From NCBI GenBank assembly GCA_007449985.2, contig VIIQ02000051.1:248001-312000 (forward strand): a stretch of 64,000 bases of DNA, in the 5' to 3' direction. Made by a program: the position numbers and the translations under genes. The notes under the pieces were generated by a model. It ran no database searches. It was not told the origin of the DNA and saw only the letters and a list, made by a program, of their open reading frames with translations. Positions within the stretch are counted from its first letter, which is position 1. The number at the start of each line of letters is the position of its first letter. Positions 22,649-32,845 of this stretch are shown piece by piece. The stretch comes from Desmodesmus armatus (taxonomy: Eukaryota > Chlorophyta > Chlorophyceae > Sphaeropleales > Scenedesmaceae).

Positions 22649-23736
22649 CTACAGCCAGAAGAAAGACGGTGCCCAGCAAGAAGTGTCAGCTGAGCTTCTA
22701 GGTGCTGCTGCTGGCACAACACATGGCGCCTTGCAGGAGCGTCATGCCGTGTCATGTTGCACGCTTACTACTTGAGCCATCTGGATGAACTGAAAGCGGG
22801 GAACTTGTGCTGCCGGGGTCTACAGCCTTGCTGCCACCTTGATCCTTTCGTGATCTGCGCGCCCTCTCAAGCAAGACAGCAGTATCAAGCGATGAAGCAC
22901 ACGAAACCTGGAGCTTTCAAGATGAAGTCATTACAGAGTAACCAGCTCAGGAAGCTCGCGTTCAAGTATTTTTGACAGTTCTGCTGTGACATAAACCACT
23001 AGCTAGCCTTGCAGTCCTGCAAGGAGGGCATGCTGTCAGCATTTCACCTGTGCTAACAGCACCAGTTCGAGCCTGCCCTACCTACTGGCTGCATCCACAC
23101 TGTGACCTGCGGACACGGTGCCCCCAGTCCACTTCCTCTGTGTTTACAGACACAGTCGACCGGTACACTTCAGCGGGTTCATGCTCATGTGTGATGCACA
23201 CACAAGTGGTACTGAAGCATCATCATCAAGGCCCTGACGCGTGCCTATTCATGTGGCCCAGGTGCATGCAGGCGGACATTTCAGGGGTCCTTACAGCCAA
23301 CCATGCCAGGCTAGCAGCTGCTACCCCCAACAACACAACTTGAGGGACCAGCCTATATCTACTACGGAACGTCACAACCGTTGCAAAAATTGTGATTGTT
23401 GACCACAAACCCAGCCTTCAAAACAAGCTCGTTGTGAAGTACAACCAGCGGCCAGCCATCCACTGCTGCGGCCAGCACTACCACAGACAACAGCGCCTCG
23501 CGCGGCGCTGCGTTCTGAAGCCGCCTTCTGGGACACACCGCTGCTCACCCAACAAGTGACCAGCCATCAGCAGTGCTGCACTGCGAAGCGCAACTTCAAG
23601 AAGTGACATCCTGCAACTGCGCCTCAGCTAAATCTGCACATGGCCTGCCACTGTTCTTTGGGCTGCCTTGCAGCTGTTGCACTCATTAAACAATCAGACC
23701 AGCACAGCAGCCCAGGCCCTGTCAGCACAGGCGAAC
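22649..23736. other. Spacer between gamma carbonic anhydrase and CCT2
   Basis: No gene seen. It should hold the gamma-CA 3' UTR and the CCT2 promoter. Minus-strand TGTAA signals (TTACA at 23291-23295 and 22931-22935, among others) could serve gamma-CA. Confidence 0.5.
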
Positions 23737-26700
23737 TCAGCGTGCTGCGAGCACCAGCTGCGTCTTGTCGTCACGCGCGATGCCCATCTGTACATCGATC
23801 TCGGTCTTGCTGCGCCAGTCACGCTCCTCCGCAATGACCTTGTCCAGAACGATCTCCTCAAACGCCTTGCCATTTTCAATCCTGCAACAGCAATGGGCAC
23901 AAGCATCCACACGTTATTCAGCTGCATGCACAATGATGCTCCACAATGCAGCTTCAACCCTAGCAGTGTCATGCAGCAGCCCCAAAAGCATGGCCCGTAG
24001 CTGCTGTCACACCCAACTTTCAACCCAACTGACTGCAGTCCCAGCGGCTGTCAGGTCAGATCCCAGCAGTGTGACGGCCCCAGGCTGAATCAGGTCTGTG
24101 CACAAGGTGCATGGCAGCACTATGTTGGTTGGGCATGCGTCTGACCATCTGACCAGCTGAATGAATGAACGAGGCAGTACCTGTGCTCCATTGCAATCCG
24201 CGCATAGTTGTCTGCCGATGCAGACACAAAGCCCTTCTCATCTGCTGACAAGTGACGCAGCAGCTTGGCAGGGACACCGGCCCAGATCTCCCCTGACTTG
24301 ACGACAGTGCCTGTGCAGAATCACAGGGGCAACACAAGTCAGCAGTAGCCAAGCTCATAGACAGTGTCTGCATACAGAATGTAAAAGTGTGCACACAGGA
24401 CCAGATCACAGGTGCCTACCCCCCCCCCCAAAAATGTGGCGCTGTGCATCCAATCTACATGTGCTGACTGCCTGAGATTGAAGCATGGCTACAGCATCAG
24501 TGCAAAGCAGTAGGGTCCCAGCACGACACCCACCATGACCTTATGAACACTTCATGAAACTTTATCATACTTCAGCTCAAACATCCATTCATACCTGGCG
24601 CCACCACTGCTCCCGCTGCCACGATGCTGCCTGGCTCCATCACCACACCATCCAGCAGGGTCGCACCCATGCCGACCTGCAGGCCACACACAATCATGCA
24701 GGCACCCTGATGTCAGCAGTACTGGCATGACAACCACAGAGAACTGCCTGCATGCCCGCTTGCATGCTGGCCCCTCGTCCCTGCCTTACTGCATCTCCAC
24801 ATGCAAGCACACACACAATGAACACCGTGCTGCAACAGGCCGCCTCTAGATATGCACGCACATGTGCCGCCTGTAGCAATGAAGCCCTTCCCATAAGCTC
24901 GAGCCACGGGCTCATAATCCAACCACACAAAGTGACAGTCAACCAAATCCTGCTCACCAGACATCCATCTCCGATGGTGCATGCGTGCAGGGTCGCTCCA
25001 TGCCCAACTGTCACGTTGCTGCCGATGAGTGTGGGCTTGGGCTGGCTGCTGCTGGCCACACTGTGCTTGGCCACGTGGATGATGACGTTGTCCTGGATGT
25101 TGGTCTTGTTGCCGACCTGGATGGCGTTGATGTCACCTGGAGCAACAGTGCATGACAGCAGGACATGGTTTCAGGGGCGATGTACGTTGATACGTTGCAG
25201 CGCAGTGGCCCTCTGCGGTGGAGGGCACTCAGCATGGAGGCAGTGAGTCACACACACACACACACTGGACCCCAGCCCGAGCACCAAGCATGTGTCCTCT
25301 TGGCAGGGACGCCCACTGCTACCACTGCTGCTGCTCTTGCACAGTGACGCACGGAAGACGAGCAAGAGCAGCAGCAGCAGGCACAGGCACGCAAATGCTG
25401 GAAGCAAGCGTAAGAGCACGGCGGGTGGGGATGTGCGGCACTGGTGAGCACCCTTGACATGCAGCCAACACTTGACATGTCATGCGGTGAGCAGAGGCTT
25501 GGGGGCGTTTCAAGGCAGCAGGTGGCAGATTGCCTGGATACCCAGCAACTGAGACCCTGAGAATATACTCCAACATCGGTTCCAGCCAGTGAAATGTGAT
25601 CTGCACCCTGGGTACCAAGCACAGCTGTGAGCTGTGGACTATTTGAACTTCTTCCACCTCACCTCTCAATATGGCACCATACCAGATGGAAGCCTGCTGG
25701 CCAAGAGTGACGTTGCCAATCACCTGCAGCACACACAACGAACGATGAAAGCCGTTGGCAATTTCAACAACAACAAGCTCAGTGCCCTAGTGGCATGTAT
25801 GTGCCCGAAGGCAGTGTAGCTGCGATAGAATTGCCAAACAAGCAGCAGTTGAGGGCCTCGCAACCACTGCAGCCAGCTGCTGATCACTGCCGCTACCACT
25901 GGCCTTTTAGCACCAAACTGCTGACAGCAGGGACAAAAGTGCCCTTAGCCACCTAAAGGCCACCTGCTGATAATATGGGGACCAGTGCCTCTGGTGCTGC
26001 TAGTGCGGTAACACTGCCTGCTGCTGACGCTGGCACAGACAGCTCCTGCTACTGTCTAGGTGCTGCTGGTCTAGATCACAGCTGCTGATCTGATGGCCTT
26101 ACCTTTGCGTTGGGAGCCACAAACGTTTGCTGCCCTTTGAGGGGTGCCACAATGTCGATCTTGGGTGAGTCACGCAGCCGAGGGTTGAAGGCAACCTGAG
26201 GAGCAGGGTTTTGCGGCGCAGCAGCAGCAGGTAGCTTAGATGAGAGAATTGACATGCAGAACCACTGCTCAGCACCACGTAACAGTGTGTTGAGCATGGG
26301 GGGGTGCTGTTTGTTGCTGCTGGTGGTGCGCAGCACATTTTGGTCCTGCTGCCGTTGGTGCAGTTGGGAGAAGCTTGCAGCTTTGTGGCCCCTGAGTATC
26401 CTCAGATTGTTGGACACCGAGCCCCACCATGTCATATCCTATGGGATGCTGGGATGCTGCTGCTGTCAATCTGACTTGACCTCATCTGGTTTGCACTTGT
26501 GAAGATAGTGCCTCGCCCATTTGCTGCTGCCCATACTGGCCTACACCATAGTAAGCAGTTCCCATAACCATTTCATCCGCTACCCCACAAGCCTAAAACC
26601 ACAGGCTTGTCCCCCTCAAACCCAGCACCCCCACATACCTGGCCCGCCTTGCCCGCTGCTGCTTTGATGTCCTTGCTGGCCAGGAAAGGCATCCAGGCAG

Positions 26701-27534
26701 TGTTGGGAAGCACTGCAGACACCATCACACACAGACGCCACAGCCAGCAGCACAGGGTAGTGCACTTAAGGAAGTTCCCGCACACTTTTAGACAACTGCT
26801 GTGGGCGTTCAGATGTTCCCTACAGCTGCTGATTGGCCGCTGTTCACAGACTAGCACACATGTTTGCCCTCAGCGCCTTCGGCAGCAGCTGCTGGTGCTG
26901 GCAGTCTGGAGTGTGGGTTGTGCAACCCCGGCAGCTATTTTTGGTGTTGCTAGCAAGCAACAAGGGTGATGATGCAAACCCCCACTGCAGTCACACGTGC
27001 AGTCCAGTCATAACTCACCACCACCCCTTCGGAACCCGGCTGCTGGTGATTGTGGCTGCCTACCCAACATCCACACCCTGCACACTTGCCTGCCCCCACA
27101 AACCCTAAATGAACATCAAACCCTGTACATGCCGTCCTTGCACACTCACAGTGATCAACGGTGGCGTATGGCCCCTGCACTGCCACGCCAACTGTGTCCA
27201 GTGCTGTGCCCAGTCCGCGCATAGCACCGCCCAGGGAGTATAGGATCCTGCCTATGATGTCCTTGGGTTTGGGCTGGCGCCCAAGGTGCACCACTTGAAA
27301 GGTCCTGCAGATAAAACACACACAGATGCAACACACACTGACAGAGCTGCTGTTTGCTGGGTGTCGCACGGGCCTCCAGCACCCTGTGCAGTGCAGAGCC
27401 AAGCTACGTACAGCCAGATTACCGCAGACAGCTGCAATGAACGAGGTTGGTGTCTGGATAGCGTGTAAGCCCCGAGTCAGCAGGTCACCAACACTTCAGC
27501 AGCAGGGGTGCTGCTGTTGTGCGCCAGCTCACAT
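23737..27534 (-). CDS. Gamma-class carbonic anhydrase (mitochondrial complex I type)
   Basis: Model: complement(join(23737..23881, 24181..24310, 24595..24676, 24958..25136, 25663..25723, 26103..26195, 26639..26712, 27150..27304, 27533..27534)), 306 aa. The left-handed beta-helix core is clear: VIGNVTLGQQASIWYGAILRG, NIQDNVIIHVAKHS, LIGSNVTVGHGATLHACTIG and VGMGATLLDGVV. The three zinc-ligand histidines of the family are kept (VIIH, GHG, TLH), as are the Arg of AILRG and the Gln of NIQDN, so it may be catalytically competent. In plants and algae such proteins form the matrix-side carbonic anhydrase domain of respiratory complex I. The N-terminus (GRILYSLGGAMRGLGTALDTVG) resembles the amphipathic start of plant gamma-CAs. 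The start codon appears split: AT at 27533-27534, intron 27305-27532, then G at 27304. If that is wrong, the nearest internal Met is in GGAMRGL. An insert of about 45 residues precedes the FVAPNA block compared with plant proteins. Confidence 0.9.
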
Positions 27535-28423
27535 TTTGCTGTGCGTTCACGCCAGCGTAGCACTAACGCAGAGACGCCACGGGGTTCGCCCCAATGAGGC
27601 GTTGAAGGGTCGTGGGCGCCCCTCCTGGCTACTCAGATCTACGCTTCTGGGGAAGACCTCCGACCCCGCGATCAAGGGAAGATACGATGCAAATGGACCT
27701 TCCTCGCGTTCACTCCCTGCAATATGCACCTGGGCAAGCTCTCGTTGACTTCTCACACTCAAGCAGGTGATGACAGCTGCATGCCATGATGGAAGGGGGG
27801 TGAGAGGACGGGTCTGGAAGCGGAAAGAACTGTGCTGAGATGCATGGCTGATGTTTTCGGAGTTGAAGTGTGTTGGCTGCTGCAGAAAACTGTATATCAG
27901 ACCGTTGCGGGTGGGCGCAGTCAGGGTGCACGCCCAACTCAGCTGGGCACTTCAGCTGGCAGTGGTGCTGACACGCAGCACCGCAAACAGGCTTATAAGC
28001 AGATCTGAGTCGTATGCTGACGTGCATACGACGTATGCACGTCAGCATCGACTGTGAGTTGGATCCACTTTGTCTTTCTGTCACACAGCCGCCCAGCCAA
28101 CCTGTCACGGTGACAGTGTCAACAAGATCAACGAGGAACAAGAGTCTTGGAACAAAACCAGGACTAGCTGCAGCATGCAATACCAATCGTGCCGAGACAC
28201 ACAGTAACAGCCGCCCAGCATAGCGACTTCAAGCCAGCGCCAGTGACACTGCAAGATCCACAACACACGGTGCCCAATTCTTTTCAACAGTTCACGCCCA
28301 GTACAAATACACTGACCCCACTGAAAGGGCTGAGACTGCAGCCCTCCTGCACCATACAAGGTTCAAGCCTCCATCACTTTGTTGATGAAGCCTTGCTCCC
28401 ATCCCCCCCCCCCAAGAGACTCA
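27535..28423. other. Spacer between sulfate permease and gamma carbonic anhydrase
   Basis: It holds the presumed gamma-CA 5' UTR (just above 27534) and promoter plus the permease 3' end. A near-perfect palindrome lies at 28014-28048. Short frames on both strands have no recognisable domain. Confidence 0.5.
28014..28048. repeat. Palindrome with 17-bp perfect arms
   Basis: Arm ATGCTGACGTGCATACG (28014-28030) and its reverse complement (28032-28048) are separated by a single A. The element is intergenic, about 480 bp upstream of the gamma-CA start and 390 bp downstream of the sulfate permease stop. Confidence 0.9.
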
Positions 28424-28829
28424 TCACTTTGCTGCCTCTGCCGCTGCTGCCTGCTCAACCTTGTCCTTCACCCATAGCGTGCACAGCGCCAGCACACTCA
28501 GGAGCACAGCAGCAGCAAACGCTGCTTCGCTGTTGTACTCCTTGTAAGCAGACTCGACAAACAGAGTCAGTGTCTGTGTGCGTCCAATGATGTTGCCTGC
28601 AGGCAGACACAGAAACACATGCATTCATGCATTCAAGTGTTCATGTAGAGGTACATGAAGGGGCTTGCTTGCCTGCACACGGTGGCGCTGACGCACTCAC
28701 GGTCACTACACATGTACTCCATGTGCCTACCACACCAGACAATGCTGAGTGTCAGGTTGAAGTGCATTTACTTGTTTGCACTCCAGATGCCAACAAACAG
28801 CCGAGCAAGCAAGCAAGCAAGCAAGCAAG

Positions 28830-28861
<32 letters not shown>

Positions 28862-28906
28862 CAAGCATGGCAGGCATGGCAGGCATGGCAGGCATGGCAG
28901 GCATGG

Positions 28907-28966
<60 letters not shown>

Positions 28967-28977
28967 CAAGCAGGCAG

Positions 28978-29041
<64 letters not shown>

Positions 29042-31761
29042 CAACTCATTTGTGCACTTTGCCGGCACAAATTCCCAACCCACCTGAGATGACACTGACG
29101 GCTCCAAACTCCCCCATAGCACGCGCATTAGTCAGGATGACTCCATACAGCAGACCCCAGCGGATGTTGGGTAGTGTCACATGCCAGAACACCTGCAGGA
29201 CACACGCAGGCTCATCGATTCATGCAGTCGCTGTTGCAGTCGATGCAGCACTTTGTTTCGTGGTTGTACATCAACAGCTGGCAAAACAGTGAGCAAGCGA
29301 GTGAGTGGCAGCGTGGCGGCTCCAGAGCTGTGGTCACCCAGTAGCAGCATGTGGCCATGCAGTTCTTGTGCTTTGCTGAACATATGCAGCAGGTGTGTGC
29401 CAGTGTGTACGGCACTTGGTGCATGACTAGCTGCTATAGATCCACGCTGTTGGGGCGAGGAAACATGCGCCCCGCTGGACGCCATGACGTTAGTCGCTTT
29501 ATCAGGCACATGCCAATCCATGTGGCAAACGTGGATTACTGAATGAAGGAGCATATTTAAACAATTGTCCCACGTTGAATGTTGATCCCCGTTACACAGG
29601 ATGGGGAGCTGCGGCATGTTGAACCCTTGTCACGTTGTGACACCTCCTCACCTGCAAGGGGTTAGCACCCAGGGTTTTGGCGGCCTCCTCCTGTGCCAGA
29701 TCCATTTGCTCCAGGGTGGGGATGAGCTCACGCACAATGAAGGGCAGTGTCACGAACATTGTCGCAAGAAGCATGCCTGCAGACAACAGCACAGAGCAGA
29801 CCATTCAGATGTATCTGATTGACCATCAACAGTAGTAAAGACGTTGCACGACGTACACACAGTGTTTGCTGAATGGGTGATGCAATGGGAGAGGCACCCA
29901 AAGGAGTGGATGGGCAAATTTGACCCACAATCCCCAGCGTGGCCACCACTATCAAAGCAACAATAAATACATCCTGTTCCCAGCCAGTGTGCAATTGCGT
30001 CACTTGCTGAAGGGCCGCCGATAAAAGCTGTGCTGGGTCGGGGTGCTGGGTCCCGCAACAAGTCTGAATGCTGCCTGTGCTGTGTGCGGTCTTGGTTTGC
30101 CTTTCTGCACCTACCTGGAAAAGCAAAGACAATATTCCAGCCGTTTTCCGCCAGGGCCTGTGCGAACCAGCCAGCACGGCCGTACAGCAGCATCAGCATC
30201 AGGCCAGTCACAACTGGGGAGATGCTAAAGGGCAGGTCCAGCAACGACAGCAGCAGCACCTGCATAGCACAGCACAGCACACCGGCGAGGCAGCATAACA
30301 ACAGTCAGAAAGGGTGCCGATCAGTGCCCCTGCCTGCCACACACGATGTCTGCGTGCAGGGACTCTTGTGATTGACCCCACCGCCGCTGCCAACAACAGC
30401 TCAAACGATCACTGCTAGTCACGATGGCAGTGGGGGTGCCAGCCCGCAGGTTTTCGTGACTGACAAAGACTGCAGATTGCAAGGTGTGGCCATGCTTGGT
30501 GCCAGCACTTCTGTGATAGCTGCCACGTTCATCCACCTTTCCAGGGAACTCATTGCGTGTGATGAGGATTGCAGCTACTGTTCCAAACAGCGTGTTGAGG
30601 GGAACAGCGATGGCCGCTAGCATGAGTGTCAGCTTCGTTGCATGAAGGAAGTCATGCTCCTGCACAGCTTCCAAGAAGGGCCCCACGCCCTTGGCAAACG
30701 CCTGCAAAGCACGATAATATCCCACAGCGTGGCACAGCATGGCGCGGGTCAGCACAATGTTGCGATGGTCACTGCTGCTGCTGTTGCCATGCTGTGCCAA
30801 GGCCTCCTTGCAACCAGCACTGGCAGCTAGCAGGAATTCCAATTGGAAGGTTCCAAAGGACACTTCTTGAGACAGCTGCTGTGCCCCTATGAGTGATGAC
30901 ACAACTCCTGCCAGTCAGTAACATGCACTGCATGAGGCAGGTTGGGCTTGACCTGGCAGGTGTGACAAGAGTGTGACAGAGAGTGGTGCCTGCACACCTG
31001 GATGAAGACGTTCACAAACGGCAGTATCACCACTAAACCAATGTAGGCAACAGCCACGCCCAGCAGCACTTTCTTGGTCGGCGTGTCGACCTGCAGCCAG
31101 GCACAGGCATATTTGGACTAGGCATATGCTCAGTATACGTTCGACGCTTTCATGCACTGCTGCAGGGGAACTGTGTGGCACACAGTACGATTCTGAGGCA
31201 GCAGTGTGGGGTATGCTGTGTATATATATACTTCTTGCTTGCTTTGATAGTGGGTCTGAGGGGTGACTCTTGCTGCTTGAGGCGGGTCTAGTCACATGGG
31301 CTGCCAACACCCTGCACAGACACTGATAGCCGCTGCAGAGACCCCACCAACGGGCTGCAAGATCCTCCCAGTTACCACTGCTGCTGCCTTGGAACTTTGG
31401 TGCGGTGCTGAAGTAGGGACTGCCTGCAAAGTGTTGATGAACTCACCGGTTCTCCCCGGCCACCCCCGTGCCCTCCCATGCCTCCTGCTGCACCTGCAGC
31501 TCGGATCACTAGCTGCCGTCTGCTGATCCCACCAGCTGTCCGCGGTAGAGACCCAAGCTGCCACCGTTTGCATTGGTGCTGCTGGTGCGGATGCTGCTGC
31601 TGCTGCGTGTGCTGGGCCCTAAGAGACTGCTGCTGCTGTTGGTGCTGCTGCCGCGCTGCTGAGCAGCATCTGCAGGCGGTGATGCCACTGAGCCTCCTGT
31701 TGACTAAAGACTGCGGTAACAACGAGTCGGGCACTGCCCGACTGCTTGTGGCGTGTTGCAT
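28424..31761 (-). CDS. SULP2: CysW-type sulfate ABC transporter permease, chloroplast (SULP2-like)
   Basis: Model: complement(join(28424..28596, 29084..29192, 29652..29776, 30115..30259, 30537..30701, 30998..31090, 31447..31761)), 374 aa. Residues 1 to ~105 are rich in S/R/Q/A and look like a plastid transit peptide. The rest matches bacterial CysW along its length: [20 protein letters not shown] (first membrane segment), [52 protein letters not shown], the ABC-permease EAA loop [21 protein letters not shown], and [16 protein letters not shown]. About six membrane helices are expected. In green algae the cyanobacterial-type sulfate permease is nuclear-encoded and works in the chloroplast envelope with a CysT-like partner, a binding protein and an ATPase. 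The start ATG at 31761 is the first in frame; the frame is open further upstream but without an ATG. The intron 28597-29083 carries a large tetranucleotide array. Confidence 0.92.
28801..29041. repeat. Compound GCAA / GGCA tetranucleotide array in the permease intron
   Basis: About 240 bp of (GCAA)n, (GGCA)n, an interrupted block of GGCATGGCA units, (GGCA)n again, then (GCAA)n. It lies wholly within the intron 28597-29083 of the sulfate permease. Open frames through it on both strands are artefacts of the 4-bp period. Confidence 0.97.
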
Positions 31762-32845
31762 TTGCCGTTCCTGTTGACCAAGGCCTGATCTGAGGATGCA
31801 GCAGCTCAGCAAAACGAAACAGACTCCCACGACACGTGCACAGAAAAATTAGGTGCACTGATGTAATCTTGGGATTGTACGCGCCGTTCGGTGACTTTCA
31901 GTTCCATGTTTTGACTGGCAGTCAGTTGTGACAGCTGAATCAGCTGAGCTGATGGTGGTTCCCAGGTTTCAGGGGGGGGGGTGTTGAAGTTCAAAGTGCG
32001 CTTTTGTTTGGCTCCTTGCAGATTAACTGGCACAAGCACGCACTGCAATGGAGCATCTGAGCACTGCAATGTTGTGGTTGGGGGAGCTCCCCAACAGGCG
32101 CTGAGGGGCAACTGATTCTGTGTGACCTGATTGACCAACAGTCAGTACTAGTGGATCAAGCAGTCAAGCTGTTCCACACGGTAACTTTGATGGGACAGTG
32201 CATTCAGCAGAGATGCGTAAACGCTCCACAGCCCAAGGGTTGCCAAGGTCATGAGAACGGGTGCACCCGGGACTCCCAACGTCCCAACTTGTTGGCGCAG
32301 TGAACCTAGCTGGAGCGACATATACAAGTTCTTGCGGCAGATGCATTGCCTATCAGCCTCAAGCAAAATTACAACATCGTCTTCACCAAAACGCACCCAG
32401 AGGCTTGCCAGCCAACTTTTGGAGTACACACTGCTATCAACCACCAGGCTTCCTCTTGATCACACCAGCCAGAATGACAAACACCCGTCCAAATTCGCCT
32501 TGATGCTGGAAGACACCTTGCCTGACTGTGCTACGCTGTGCCACACCCTCCACTCCCCGTGCCTCGGGCAGCTCAGCTGTGGCATGCTAAGAGGGACCTC
32601 CAACCCAGATGCAAAGGATGTAGTGCCAGCAAAGCTTTCGCTATAGTACAAGGTCACACCTTCAATTGCTTCCAAACCCATCAAGATGGAACACACAACA
32701 CAACCACAACAATCGGCAAACTGACGGTGCATCTCTGCTGCTGCAGTCCCGCAACTGCATGCACACTGCACAGCACTACACCCCCAGCAGCCAACATCTT
32801 CATGCTGCTGCTGCTGCTGCCACACACACACACACATTCCCTCCT
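31762..32845. other. Spacer between SAP-domain gene and sulfate permease
   Basis: No gene recognised. It would contain the permease promoter and the 3' UTR of the SAP-domain gene; TTACA at 32369-32373 reads TGTAA on the minus strand. A C-terminal exon of the SAP-domain gene could lie here if the donor at 32919 is used. Confidence 0.5.

Noticed and set aside
27547..27762. First coding exon of gamma carbonic anhydrase in the 72-codon minus-strand frame
   Set aside because: Its donor options do not give the phase needed by the exon at 27304, and the sequence does not resemble known N-termini. The split start codon at 27533-27534 fits better.
28627..29292. Long frames rich in Lys/Gln/Ala/Ser or Cys/Leu/Pro/Ala on both strands
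   Set aside because: Pure by-product of the GCAA/GGCA tetranucleotide array within an intron.
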